From positions 980,063 through 1,044,062 of the forward strand of contig JAEVLN010000026.1 of NCBI GenBank assembly GCA_018350325.1: a stretch of DNA of 64,000 nt, given 5' to 3'. This document shows positions 22,941-35,091 of this stretch, one piece after another. Each line of letters begins with the position of its first letter. Positions within the stretch are counted from its first letter, which is position 1. The position numbers and the translations under genes were made by a program. Origin of the DNA: Globodera rostochiensis. Its lineage: Eukaryota; Nematoda; Chromadorea; Rhabditida; Heteroderidae. The notes below the pieces were generated by a model. It worked only from the letters and a program-made list of their open reading frames with translations. It searched no databases and had not been told where the DNA came from.

Positions 22941-24852
22941 TTTTTATTGATTTGATGGCATTTATTTAAAAACGGCACACCTCACACTGCAACTCCAACG
23001 GCAACCGCCGACGGCGTTTTATTTGCGAGTCATTTACATTGGAAGCGCTGCCGCTATTCGCCATAATAACAATTGGATGATTTTGTATCGCTTTAATGAA
23101 AAAAATAATTTAAATTTTTCTTAAGAAATTTTTTGAAAAAGTGCCAAAATAAGCACAAAGCAGCACTTCATTAAAGTGAAAAATTTAAGTAAAGTTCGCT
23201 TCATTCATTATATTTTTCTGGTTATAAAGAACAAAAATAAGCATTTTGTGGAAATCTGGCGCCCACCGGTGAAAAAAAGTGGCAAAAAGTGAGGGTGGAA
23301 CAATCAAATCGGAAGCAAAGAGGTCGAATGAACTTACTTTGGGCAAATGTGTTCACCCAAAAACGGGGGGGGGGGGTGGGAGGAATGGACATTCGCTTTT
23401 AGAAATCGATATTTTGTTCTCATAAATTTGAATGTTATCTCACTCTCTCACTTTTTATTTTATATCGATAAATTCGCAATCAGCGCATCAAATAACATAT
23501 TTTGAGACAATTTTTAGAATAAAAAATATTTTTCACAAATTTTGACCAAAAGGGTCCAATGGTTTTGCAAACTTGAGGAGACATAACGGTACAAACCAGG
23601 GATAGGTATCGCTATCAAGCGATATATCGCATTTATCGCCTTTTTCCTAAATTTGCGGGGTCGGGGTCGGGGTCGGGGTGACAACCAATCAAAAGCAATT
23701 TCAAATTACTTTTTTAGTCATTTTATCGGCAAAATAAAAGCTTTACACAACGAAAATGATAAAATTGATTAGACTGATTTTGAATGCTTGAAGTTCACCA
23801 GCAGCAGAAGAATCGGCCGTCCTGATGCTCTTTTGCCCATTCCTCCCTCCACTAAACGCCTTTCTGGGTCGCCGTTTTGCCCAAGGCATTCAATTTGAAT
23901 GCAAAAAGTGCCCTCTGCTGAATTTTTTGTCTACAAAAATGCCAAAGATAAGGCTGATGAGGTCATCAGAATCGTTATTTAAAAGCGGGCAGACATTTCA
24001 TTTTACGCATTCATTTATGAACAACTAATAATGAACATGGAGACAATGTCCTTTACCTTCAAAAGAATACACCGTTCATTGCATATAATTACAAATGTTG
24101 CAAATTGTTCAAATTCCCCCATTTGTCCTTATTTTTGACAAATGTATTTCTTTTAGGATTTTTACAACCAAATTGTGCCCATTATTTTAATATATTTTTG
24201 CTCACATCTCAAAATGGGGCCAAAATTAATCTAAAATAAAAAATTTCTGAGTTTACGAACAATTTTTTTGCTTTTTTGCTCAAAAAGCGTTAGAAAATGT
24301 CTTCAAAATTATGGGAAAATCGTAAAAGTGCTCATTTTAGAAATTTTTGTTATAATTCAATATCTAATTATAAAATGGTGTAAATTGAGCCCGAACAAAT
24401 TATCCGAATCCGGCAGTCCGGAATCTAGGGTTTTGGGCAAACCCCGGATTTTTGGGGGCAGAACAGAGTGAAAATTGAACGTAAGAGTTATAATAAATTT
24501 GTTTTCATCGGTAATGCAAAATTTCCCTTGAAAAAATTTCGGGATTTTTTGGGTTTCGGAATTTCGGGTTTCGGATTTTATTTTCCGATTTGCCCATCCC
24601 TGGTGTTCAGTCCCGATCCCCGACCCAAAAAAAAGGTCGGGGTCGGGGAGGCCGGGGTTGGCATGTCGGGGGTCGGGGACCAACCCTAGTTTTAGAGGTG
24701 TGCCAATTTGAATTGGCAAATTTTTCGAAATTTTTACAATTTTTTTCAACAAAAATGTTAGAAATTCTAAAAAATTTACCGAAAATCGAACTTTTTTTTT
24801 GGGAAAAATTGGTTTACAAAAAAAAGTACGATCTTTTTCTTTCTCGCCCAGG
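22941..24852. other. Intergenic; contains the 5' part of segmental duplication copy 1
   Basis: 23330-23400 holds a GGGCAAATGT/AAAACGGGG repeat with a 12-G run. 23655-23680 and 24600-24690 hold GGTCGGGG repeats. From about 23825 the sequence is duplicated at about 38605 onwards (shared landmarks GGGTCGCCGTTTTGCCCAAG and TTAAAATTTACC-type AT blocks). No gene seen. Confidence 0.55.
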
Positions 24853-25842
24853 GGCCTATTTCAATTCTCGTCGTATTACGATATGATCCCATCATATGAC
24901 GACCCGTTCATCATATGACCGGTTCAATTCTCGTCATCTCGTCATATGACGGCATCGTATTTCACAATCGGATACGACGAGAAAACACAATGAAAATCGT
25001 ATGTAGAAATCGTAACATCATAAAAATTGTTTCAATTCGTGTCGTATGACATCTAAGTTAAAAAATTTAACAATTTTTAAATTTAATTTTTACATTATTT
25101 ATTTTTAGGCAGAACGAAATTTAAATAAATTGGCCAATATTTCTTAAATTTTGGGTGTTTAGTGAAAATTTCCAAATTTTTGAAAAATCAGAAAAACTCC
25201 CAAAAGAAAAAACCTGATAAATAACATATTATGGCCACCCTGTGCCTGCAGCAACTTGCAGAATTTAATACATAAATATTAAGCTATGATTTAATTAAAA
25301 ATGCAAAATTTTCTTCAAAAAAATTCAGTTTTTTATACTGGTCTATTTAAAAAATCATAAATAATTTAAACTTTAATCCAAATAAAACATTTTTATATCA
25401 TTCGAAAGCTAAGATTTGGCTCTATTTTACTAATTAAAAATAAAAAATAAATCTTTATTTTTTAAATATAAAATTGGCCAAAAACCTACATATGATGAGG
25501 CCTCGTAGGGTGTTTGAACGTGGTACATCCATCCCCTTGGAGCTCGTCGTATTACGATGTACCGATACGACGCGTCATATGCTACATATGACGAATCGTA
25601 CGAAAAATCATACGCGGCATACGACGACATCGTACGCCGCGTATGATATGATGCCGTCGAATGATTTCATCGTAATACGACGAATTGAAACATACATACG
25701 ATTTTACGACGGCGGCATATGATTCTATGATATGATGCGCCTTTGATCTTTGTATGACGAGAATTGAAACAAATTCTCATCATATGACGCCGTCGTAAAA
25801 TCGTAACATCATATCATAATACGACGAGAATTGAAATAGGCC
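24853..25842. mobile_element. Non-autonomous DNA transposon with terminal inverted repeats (990 bp)
   Basis: The left end GGCCTATTTCAATTCTCGTC is matched by an inverted copy (GACGAGAATTGAAATAGGCC) at the right end. CCAGG flanks it on both sides (24848-24852 and 25843-25847), a likely 5-base target duplication. The subterminal sequence is full of CATATGACG/CGTCATATG palindromes and the middle is AT-rich with no transposase. The corresponding site in the other duplication copy (about 40245) lacks it. Confidence 0.85.
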
Positions 25843-26591
25843 CCAGGTTTGCAAACCAATGCAGAATATGAAGAATAAGTGTTTTTGGCCAATATAATCC
25901 ATTTACTCATATACTATAGTCCATTTTATGCCTCCAGACTCAACTGCCCATATTCAAACGTCCCTACCGTTTTTTCTATTTCTACTAGAACCCGGTAAAA
26001 TCAAAATTGCGGGAATTCAAAAAGTTACGGGGCGGGTATCGGGTATCCCGCACGGGATTTCCACATTCGGCAAAAATCCCGCAAGTTTTTTGGGGGATTC
26101 CCGCGCGGGAACGGGAAAATTTTTGAAAACTGTATTTTCCTAATTTTCGGCGGTGCCGATAGGCGCAGCCGAGAAAATTTAGAATTTTTGACTTAATTTG
26201 TTAACAGATTTATAACCAAATTTAAAAATTTGGAAGCTTTTTAGGAAGAGGAAGCGAGCGGTCTTCTCATAATTTCACTTTCAAGTTCTCTTACAAAACA
26301 CTGCTATTTTGCTTCTCTGACCTCCCATTTCCTTTCCTTTTCTCATCATTGAACAATTTATTGATTGATTAGACAACACGCACGTCTTTGGAAGTTAGAA
26401 CAAAGCCGACTTTCAGTTAGAATCCTCCTCTTTTTCTTGGGGAAAAAATCCGATTTTTAAGGCTGTATTATTTAGTAAGAAAAATTAAATCTTTAGGGCT
26501 TGCTTTTGGACTTCATTTTTTATTGTATTTCTGCGGGCAAAAATTAATTTCTTTTTTGTTCCAGACGCTTTTAAAAATATAATTTTGTGAA
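25843..26591 (+). other. 5' flank of the BTB-BACK-SPRY gene, with a hAT-end remnant
   Basis: 25985-26135 is a decayed hAT-derived piece (CTAGAACCCGG at its left, CGCGCGGGAACGGG at its right), followed by a hairpin core at 26147-26172. About 26230-26591 is the flank shared with 40400-40755 and, inverted, 52540-53780. A possible 5'-UTR acceptor lies at TTGTTCCAG (about 26565). Confidence 0.5.
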
Positions 26592-28937
26592 ATGCCAAAA
26601 GTAAATTCTTCGGCCGGCCGTATGAAGCATTTGCTGGACACGGGCAATGGGGCGGACATTCACTTTTTGGTGGGTGGAGGAGACGAAAAGGAGGCGAGTT
26701 CTGAAAAATAGTGAAACATTTACCTTAATTAGTTGTATTCAATTACTTTAATTAATATATTTCAATTACTTTAATTAATTCAATTTTTAATTTTTTTTAA
26801 GCTGCTGGCAGCACATAAAGCGATTCTGATGGCGGCCTCCGACGTTTTTGAGGCAATGTTTCCTTTTGATGCCCGAAATGCCGGTAAGCTGAAAAAAATA
26901 ATTAAAATATTTTTGATTACCGAATTTTTTAGACCCTTCGGAAGGGACTAAACCCGGGGAGGTGCCGGACGTGGAGGTGGGGGCGTTCAAGGCGATGCTC
27001 AGCTTTATTTATGCGGACGATGTGAGCGGGCTGAACGGGGACAATGCAATCGCTGTGCTTTATGCCGGTCATAAAATTTTTGTATTTTTTTTTTCATTTT
27101 CCGTTCAAATTTTTAATTTAAGCTAAAAAATATAATCTTCCTGAACTTGTCGATTCGTGTCTGAAATTTCCCACATCGAAGCTGAGCAATGTTTTCTTCG
27201 CGTTTGCTCAGACTCGCTTTCTTGGAGAAGAGGTGGGGGGCAAATTGTAACTGATTAATCCAAAATAAATTTTATTGTCTTTTAAAATGATTAATTATTT
27301 TATTATTTCGGGATTTTGCTCGCCGCTGTTTGGCTTACATCGACCAGAATGCGGGCGCTTTGATCTTAACAGAAGAGTTTTTGCAAATTGATCAAAAATC
27401 ATTGTGTGAGATTATGGACCGTGACGAGTTGATGATCAGCGAAGAAATTGCAATTTGGAATGCCGTAAATTTAAAAAAATAATAAAAGAAATTAAAATGA
27501 TTTTAATTTCTTTTTTATTATTGTTTATATTTCCTTTAAAATAATTAGGCACTTCGCTGGGCGGACGAAAAATGCCGGCAAAATGGGGAAGAGTGTTCGG
27601 CGGCGAATAGACGCGCAATTCTCGGCACGGCACTTTTCAAAATTCGTTTTCCCCTCATTTCACAAAAGGACTTTTCTGACAATATTGGTTGGAATTGGGG
27701 CCCTTGTCATTTCTTTTGGATTTGAAATATTTTGACAGTTCCGTCTGGAGTGTTGACACGGGACGAGATCATCAGCGTTTTTCTGCACTATTCTCGTCCG
27801 GACCGCGCAAGGCCCGAGCAGTACCAGCTGCAATTCCCAACTAATGAACGTGCCGCAGCCAAATCGGGTGGGTTAAAGAAAGGACTTGGGCGTTTTTACA
27901 ACTTTTGGGTGACTTTTTTCTGAAAAAAACAGAAAAGTGGCACTTTTTTTTGATTTGCCTATGGAAAAAGTATCTTATAAAGCGGTTAGGTCAAAACTGC
28001 CGAAACCGGATTGTCCGTTTAAAACGGGTTGCATAGAGTAAGCTCCGGTTTCATGCCCCCGTCTAATAGCCCAGGGGAAATGGTATTTCATATTTTGAAA
28101 ATAAATAATATTTTCTTAGGACTAACCCCTCAAAATCGATGGAACCCCACGGCGTGTCACGTTGGCCTCACAGTCTCTGAGCCCGATCGATTGCTTGTCC
28201 AATATAAAGAGGGTAAGATTAATCTGTTAAAGTGATTTGATTAAAAAGATTTATGAAACGAGTTCACAAACAATTTTAAATTAACAAACTTTTCAGGGCC
28301 TCCTCGCTCTGTGCTCGCTGAATGGGCAATTCCAAAAAATCCTCCCGGAAGCTTCTACTACGAAGTGACCATCTTGGAGAAAAGAGAGTAAGATAACTAA
28401 ATAAATAGTTGAGCTTCGAAATGCTTTAGAAGCATTTCCTTTAAAAAAATTATATTTAGCAATGTTTTCATTGGACTCGGGACCAAACAAATTCAATTGG
28501 ACAAATGGGTTGGACGTGACGAAGGCACTTACGCATATCAAAGCAATGGCATTTTTATGGGTCACGCGGTCGAGGGATGTTCTCGCCACATTGGACGTCC
28601 GTACATCGAACGAAAGCCCCAATTTGGCGTCGGTGACGTCATCGGATGCGGCGTCAATTTGGCAACTCGCCAAATCATTTACACAAAAAACGGAAAGCGT
28701 TTGGGTGAGAAAGAAAAAAATACATAAATATTAAAAATTGTGCGAAATATTTTATTAAGTTTTATTTATGCATTAATAATTTTGGTATTTTTTGTTGTTG
28801 CAGAAACTACCGGTTTGTTTGTCGATTTTGGCGCCAATTTGTTTCCATGCGTTACGTTGTTCAATTCTGGCGACAAAATTAAAGCGCATTTTGGCCCGAA
28901 TTTCAAATTTAATATTGCCGAGAGCTTTAGAACTTGA
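26592..28937 (+). CDS. BTB-BACK-SPRY protein (no signal peptide), 11 exons, 470 aa
   Basis: Exons 26592-26693, 26802-26883, 26933-27067, 27123-27232, 27312-27464, 27549-27687, 27739-27867, 28120-28212, 28297-28387, 28460-28704 and 28804-28937 join in phase. BTB is at about residues 20-115 ([46 protein letters not shown]). BACK is at about 125-283 ([66 protein letters not shown]). SPRY is at about 284-470 ([51 protein letters not shown]). Predicted role: a CUL3 adaptor with SPRY as substrate arm, by analogy with BTBD2/3/6, whose third domain is PHR instead. Intron 1 has a GC donor. Intron 4 (27233-27311) contains no AG and must use GG, or an AG 36 bases into the exon (GACCAG|AAT) that keeps frame. 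Confidence 0.78.
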
Positions 28938-29539
28938 AAAACGAGGGGATTATTGTATTTTGCTTTTAAGGGTTTAGTTTGTTATTTCTTTGTCGATCAA
29001 AACATTTTAATTTTGTAGCTAATTCTGTGCTCTTTAATGTAGAATAATCGCAAAACAATAATATCTTTGTCCCTCAAAAAAAACCTGTGTCAAAAATTTC
29101 TGCCCTATTTGGGCTCTAAAAATCGTTCTCCTCTACCAAATCAAAAAATTCTGGCACAACAATTTTCCCTTAAAAATACCCTATAAAAGACACTTTGTCA
29201 GCGACCATTTTGGTGAAAACCCGGCTACAGAAACAGAAAACGCAGAAAAAAAACGGTGGTGAACAAACGGGGAACCGAACATGTGTGTGCCAATTTCGAG
29301 TGGATCACGGCAGGCGAGTTATGGACATTTATGTGAAATACCGTGCTTTAATTTGTAAAAAGACGACTCGTTCACTCCCGATGCGTTCCCTTTACCCCGA
29401 TTTGGTACCCTTACTAGAGAAGGTACTCAGATGACCGTGAGACTTCGGGATTACCTTTTTGGTATTAAAATAGCTGGTGCTGCCCGTGCTGTTTCTGTTC
29501 ATTTGTCTTGCACTTGTCTTCGTCACTATCGTCTTTTAG
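28938..29539. other. Intergenic
   Basis: A plus-strand frame at 29195-29434 (79 codons) has basic, low-complexity content and no recognisable domain. TATAAAAGA at 29182 could be a promoter for something downstream. Nothing firm. Confidence 0.35.
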
Positions 29540-29861
29540 GCGTCTGCCGTTGGCATACTCATTCTCGGCACCGGCCTGGCCGTCTACGTCATTTTCATAT
29601 GGCCACATGCCATCCAACGCTTTGGCTGGTACCGACGCCTCTCACACTCCCTTAACCGTAAGGGCACGCAATTGGCCATTAGTAGCGAGGGTGGCCCCAT
29701 TTTGAACAAATTTTCTAAAAAGCCATTTGGGAACTTTTTAAAAACTCCGAATTTTTGTTGACTATTTTTTGACTCTTCAAACAAATTTTTGTGTAAATTA
29801 CGACTTTTAATTCTTTGTTTAATTTTTAGACACAACTTGCTTTATGGCCCAAATTGCATTT
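29540..29861 (+). CDS. Possible small membrane protein, partial
   Basis: Exon 29540-29657 encodes a clear hydrophobic segment followed by a basic end (GILILGTGLAVYVIFIW, then FGWYRRLSHSLN). It joins in phase to 29830-29861 (HNLLYGPNCI, stop). Just upstream, 29474-29530 also encodes a hydrophobic run (LVLPVLFLFICLALVFV), but only 9 bases separate the two blocks, too short for an intron, and the frame between them has a stop. Either two separate membrane exons with an unseen splice, or a relic. Family not recognised. Confidence 0.35.
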
Positions 29862-30714
29862 AACGGCAACATCAAGCTAATTGTCCAAGGCGATCAGCCG
29901 AACGGAACGGCGGCAACGTCCCCCCGCCGTCCACAGCCGCGTTCGACCGATCCAATAAATTGCATAATTTTACAATTTTCTTCTCCGGTGTAAAAATTGT
30001 TATTTAAGCGATTGTTGACCGTGTCTCGATAAATGTTAAGGTTCGGACTTCGCTACTAAATGCCGGCACCAAAATTTATTCATTTTTTTAATTTTAACGG
30101 TTTTCTAGGTGCTGAAAGCGAATATTTCTGTAAGCATCGATCAATCCCATTCTCTGGCCATTAATTAACACATATTCCATCATACAGCCAACCCCTACTC
30201 TCTCCCCTGTGTAACTTTTATTTGCACATTCGGTCATCTCTAAATGTCTGGCATCTCTCCTCCTACTAGCACGCTCTCTCATTTTGAACAATTTACAAAC
30301 TTCGCGTCTCTCTTAGTGAAGTTCCGACCTTTTTGGTCGTTGTCCTTTCCTTTCCCCCATCGGCCCAATTCCAATTGCACCTTTATTATGTGTATTCATT
30401 TCCAGACTTTCTCTCACAAATCAGCAATTTCTTTTTTCATTCAACACTTCCCCCCCCCCCCACAAAAACAATTATCTCGGTCAGTCCCCCTGCTATTTCT
30501 AATAAAGTCGTTCAAACCGACTTTAGCCCCCCTTTTTTGAGTCTCCTTCGCTCCCTCCCCCCCCCCCCAAAAAAATTTTTGTGGTTAATTTCCTGGCTAC
30601 CGGGATTTTGGCAAAAATCGCTTTGAGCTCCCAGAATCCAGGGGCCCGAAATGTTTTTTCTAGGCCCGTGCCTGCTGGACGGAACGCTAGCCAAACTATT
30701 TGTCGCTTTTTTAG
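29862..30714. other. Low-complexity intergenic DNA
   Basis: Pyrimidine-rich on the plus strand, with 12-C runs near 30450-30461 and 30557-30568. No gene seen, although the first exons of the gene ending at 31104 should lie here or further upstream. Confidence 0.4.
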
Positions 30715-31104
30715 GCTTTTACAATTGCAACAACGCCAGTCAATTTCATCGTTAGCCTGCCTTTGGCGTGTTTAAATGGTGAGCCATTTATGTTGGTGAA
30801 TGAACAAATGCGCGAGTTGCTGTCAATGCGAAAATGTAATGGTTATTGGTTGTTGAAGCGACTTCCGTTCGGATTGGACGCGAAGCAATGGATGCAATGG
30901 CATCGGGAGGCCATCTTTTATCACGACATAAACAATCGCCTTGTTGTTTCGTTTGACGACCAGAACATCGACTGGTGGACGGGTGAGGGGGGGGGGGGGG
31001 TAAAGCGCTTTTTTGGTCGAGAGAAGAGAAAATGGTATATTTCAGATCACTTTCCGGCATCGGAACAGCGAATGAAGATGAATGACGACGGCAAAATGAG
31101 ATGA
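30715..31104 (+). CDS. Last two exons of a gene in the unnamed Trp-rich family
   Basis: Exon 30715-30982 and exon 31046-31104 join in phase 1 and end in TGA. The protein shows PVNFIVSLPL, then GYWLLKRLPFGLDAKQW, HREAIFYHDI, LVVSFDDQNIDWW and a short tail SEQRMKMNDDGKMR. It shares motif order with the relics at 20210-20675 and 50700-51060, and here the frame is open. The intron begins with a 14-G run. The 5' exons were not found. The domain may be the F-box-associated half of a nematode F-box protein; that is a guess. Confidence 0.5.
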   Translation, partial: AFTIATTPVNFIVSLPLACLNGEPFMLVNEQMRELLSMRKCNGYWLLKRLPFGLDAKQWMQWHREAIFYHDINNRLVVSFDDQNIDWWTGEGGGGVKRFFGREKRKWYISDHFPASEQRMKMNDDGKMR

Positions 31105-31714
31105 TATTGGGCTTTTTTGTGGTGCTTCAATTTGTGCTTACTTTTAATCTTCAGAAGTTCGTAAATAAATAGTGCAAAAAAATGGCACAGAATTAGTTGA
31201 TTTACAGCTAGATTGCTGTTTTCCAATTTATTAAACATATTTAAGATAACAATCCATAATTTTTTCAATTCATTTTTTTTTGCTCAGCAAAACTAAGTGA
31301 ATATTTTAAAATTTATAACGTTCAATGTTGTTTAGTGTCATAAAATGCAGAAACCCAACTTTGCCAATCCCGATAAACTTTTGCGAATTCGTATTCAGAA
31401 TTTTTTGGTTTTGTGGGTACACAAATTTCAAGTTTTTGGCCGGATAATCGGTTTGGACCCGGGCGGCTTTTTTACGGTTAGTCGGAAAACTGCCAGGCGG
31501 GCTTTTCCGTCGAAATTTTTTGATTCTTTTTGTTTGTCCGGGTGAGCATGAAATTTTGAAATCCTTTGGTTCCATTTTATACGTTTTGTCAACAATAAAT
31601 AAGCCCAAGAGTGGCTCGATAAAATTATAGAAATGTAAGACAAATAATTGTCGAGTTGAGTTTGAATTTCAGAAAAATTCTCATAAAAATAGCACTCGGA
31701 CGCCTCGCCTGCCT
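31105..31714. other. Intergenic
   Basis: AT-rich sequence without splice-consistent coding exons. Frames such as 31345-31545 lack domain signals. Confidence 0.35.
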
Positions 31715-33420
31715 CTAAGGCTTGGCACAAAATCGAATGATCAGCTCATACCAAGACTTTTTGTCAATAGACGCGTCTGACAACAGCTGCTGTTCATGAT
31801 TTACCCTCAAAAACTCTTTCAATTTGTCGGCATTCAAACAGTGCAGGAAGAAATTCTAAATTTACACAAAACTTTGTAAAAAATCCCATCATTAATTTGG
31901 AGCGAATTTATATGCACCAAAAATAGCAAAAATAAGCATTTTTGGTACTTTTCCGTTATATCACCCCCTCTCAAAACTTTAAAAAATGCATCCAACCGCT
32001 GTTTTTTGAACTGTTGAGCACAAATATGATAATGGTTTTCCATTGCATAAATTATAGCGCGCTCTCGGACGATGATGGCAAGAATAAGGACCGGAACAAA
32101 ACATTCGTTTTAACTCATTTCTATCCAAAATCTCTAAAAAGGACCACAAATTTCACATCTTGAGAAAGTAGTGTTAAATGTTGCAAAAACGAAAAATGTT
32201 GTATTCGTGCTCAACAGTTGAAAAACAGCGTTTTTTTTTAAAATCCTGGGAGGGGGTGATATAACGAAAAAGTACCGAATTTTTTTCACAAACGCCATTG
32301 GGAAAGGAAGCGAAAGCCCCAAACGAAAAATCGGCAATATTTTCGGGTTTAGACCAATTTTGCTAATAAAGTTTTGCCCACCTTCAGATTGTTGAGCCGA
32401 TAGCGTTCAATGAGAAGGAAACGTTCGATCAGCGGAATCTCCACGCAATTGATCAGATGAGCCTCGCAGCACTCCTTCAGCCAATCGATCTGGAAGTAAT
32501 CGGCCAACCCGAGCAGGTAGAGCACATTTGTTGCTGAATCCGTCAAATATGAAAAGATCTATTTTTTGTCGTGTCAACTCACGATTTGGAAGAGTTCGAC
32601 CGTGTCGAAGATGGTCGTTGACAGTTTCCAGGAATTGCATGAACTGCTCCATCGTGATGTCATGGCCGTCCAAGTTGAGCGTCCGCTGCTGCTTCTCCTT
32701 CATCTCCACGCTGAGCATCCGTTCGATCACCGGCGAGACGGACATCAATCTATTGGCGGACACCGTAACCTGACGGTCGCCAATGTGTACGGTCAACTCA
32801 GCATCCGGAGAGTTGAGCGGTGGGCACGGGCTAAAAGAATGAAGAAAATAGATTTTCAGAAATTTAGGGAAATAATTATATTTCACTTCTCGATCACTTC
32901 TCCTCGCTTTTTAAGAATTCTGATGACAATGGAAGCTTTGTCGCAATCGATCTCCACTGTTTTGCCTTTGTTGAGTGTGATGTTCTAAAAAATCTAGTTC
33001 GTGGTTCAAAATTGGGCAGACGGATGCCAGAATTTGATTACGGCCCGAAACCCAAAAGATGTTTCTGGTGAACATCCTGAACGCGGCACTCCAAAAGGGC
33101 ATAAATGATATACCGATGGATTTGTCTCGTCAAGCGCTGTCGAATTATACCAAATTTGTAGAGATTGGTGCGAGGAAGACACAAAATTTAAGCCAAAAAT
33201 ATCCATTTTGGCCAAGTTTCTTTTTAGAGTGGGGCGTTCACTATAATTTACCCGAGGTTTCTACCGTACCAGAGGAAAATTATTCACTTTTTCAATTTTT
33301 TGTGCTCCTCCTTCCCATTTCCATAAAACAATTTGTGCCAACGCCTCCGACGTATTTGTTGAATGTGAGGCAATGTGCTTGATTTGCAAACGTCGCGACT
33401 GATTGAGCAACGTAAACTCG
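31715..33420 (-). CDS. BTB-domain protein of a second type (possibly BATH-like), 5' end uncertain
   Basis: Exons 32984-32887, 32830-32583, 32533-32382 and 31855-31715 join in phase to a TAG. They encode VEIDCDKASIVIRILKKRG, then a BTB domain (SPDAELTVHIGDRQVTVSA, SPVIERMLSVEM, LDGHDITMEQFMQFLETV, NVLYLLGLADYFQIDWL), a BACK-like helix region (CCEAHLINCVEIPLIERFL) and a tail ending ELIIRFCAKP. Probable upstream coding exons lie at about 33420-33290 (EFTLLNQSRRLQIKHI) and about 33215-33010 (FGVPRSGCSPETSFGF), which may form a MATH-like domain, but their joins were not resolved. This gene does not belong to the BTB-BACK-SPRY family and looks like an ordinary single-copy nematode gene. A pair of inverted repeats (31945-32035 and 32190-32275) occupies its last intron. 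Confidence 0.6.
31945..32275. repeat. Inverted repeat in the last intron of the BTB gene
   Basis: The arms 31945-32035 and 32190-32275 share, in opposite orientation, TTGTGCTCAACAGTT-like and GGGGGTGATATAACG-like sequence. This is consistent with a small foldback insertion about 330 bp long. No coding content. Confidence 0.6.
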
Positions 33421-35091
33421 CTGAAAATGGTGACATTAAGAATAAAATTATGTATATTTACCTATACTTAATATGAGCCCAACTCAAAACGGTCGAATAT
33501 ATTCCAATCGACTTCTCTCACTCTCTCTAATACACGAAGCTCTGCAAATTCTGCGGAAACCACTTTTAAGAAAGTTATGGCTCCTTAAAGTTTGCAACCC
33601 GATAGGAGGGACCGTTTTGGTCAAGATTTTCGGTTGAAATTTTTTAAAATTAAGGGAAAAGCGACTTTTTTAAGTAACCCAAAAGCCGATTAAGAATAAA
33701 AGGTGTTTTTTCCTTAATTCTCAATAATTTCAACCAATTCACAATTTTTTTTTCTATTGACAAATTCGTGATCACTGATCAGAGTCATCAATTAGATGTT
33801 TTCTGACATTTTTTAGAAGAAAAAATATTTCCCACAAATTTTGACCAACTGGGTCCCCCCCCACCCCTATGGGTTTGTCAACTTTGAGGATCTATGGCTT
33901 TCTTTAAAGTGGTTTCCGATTTGCAGATCGCGCACTTCCGGTCCGAATCCCACCAAATTCTGAATCCCATCACGACCGAATATTTCGAATCCCGCCACTA
34001 TTAAAAACAACTACTTTCCAAAAATAGAAACAATGCGCTCATATTAAGTAGAAATTCCGAAAATGATATAGATTATTAAATATATTACAGTGCGGAAAAC
34101 GCAGTCCGATCACTGAATTCAGAATCACATCCACGTCTACCACAGCAACTTTGAATTGAGAGATCAGTGATCGATTTTTCGTCAACAATAATAAAGTCGT
34201 CATAGATATTAGACATTTTGGTTATATTTTGGGCTGATTTTAAAAGATGCGAAAACAGTGGGTTTTTTATTTAATTAAAGCTGGAAATTTTGGCGGGGAC
34301 GATTTGGCAACGAAACTTTTCGCTAATTAACAAGCCAATTTGATTAAATAATTGAAAGATCGTTGAACCCGTCTTTTTAGTAAAAATATTAGTAATAGGG
34401 TTGACATCCTGCAAATTCTTCGGTTATTCGAACCGAACCGAAACTACCGAAAAAATAGCCGGCCAACTTTAAACAGTGGAATAAATAAAATTGGGTTGAA
34501 AACGGGACCGGGAATCTCGTATTTTTCCCGCGGGAATCCCGCTCAGGGACCAATAAAGGAAGGAATGTTTCCGTGTTTGGCTTTCTCCTAAAAAAGAACT
34601 CTAAAAGAGGGCATGGAATGAGTGCACTGTGTGATGACTGACCTATGGGTCGTTCGCGTTCGGAGACGAACTGGGGGAGAGGGCGGGGAGAAGGCGGAAA
34701 AAGGAAGTTGGGAAAAAACCGATCACCACGGAATGATGCCGATTTGAATAAAACGATGCCCGCCATTTGAATTTGATGTGTCCTGGACATAAAATTGAAT
34801 GTCAATGAGAGGAAGTCTCACACATTATCGCAGCGAATCATTATGACAATTTTTTCAAGGCCTGGAACAAATTTTTGAAGAACCGCAATTAGCGGAAACA
34901 TGGACCGCGGTACGGCAATTTTTTGCGGCAACCGCATTGTTCGAACAATAATTAACTAGCAGATTTTTAACCATTTTGAGCAGATTTGGTTGAGAAAGGG
35001 GGGTATGTTTTCCTATAATTTTAATAGCTTACCCTTTTCCCCTTAAGATTACCAAAACAATTTCTGTACCCTAAAATATTATTATATTTAG
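33421..35091. other. Intergenic with repeat remnants
   Basis: 33750-33880 matches a dispersed repeat also near 23480-23560 (TTTTTAGAA, CACAAATTTTGACCAA, GGGTCC). 34495-34550 resembles the right end of the hAT element (GGGACCGGGAATCTCG, CCCGCGGGAATCCCG). No gene seen. Confidence 0.45.

Noticed and set aside
33059..33382. 107-codon plus-strand frame
   Set aside because: It overlaps likely minus-strand exons of the BTB gene and shows no domain.
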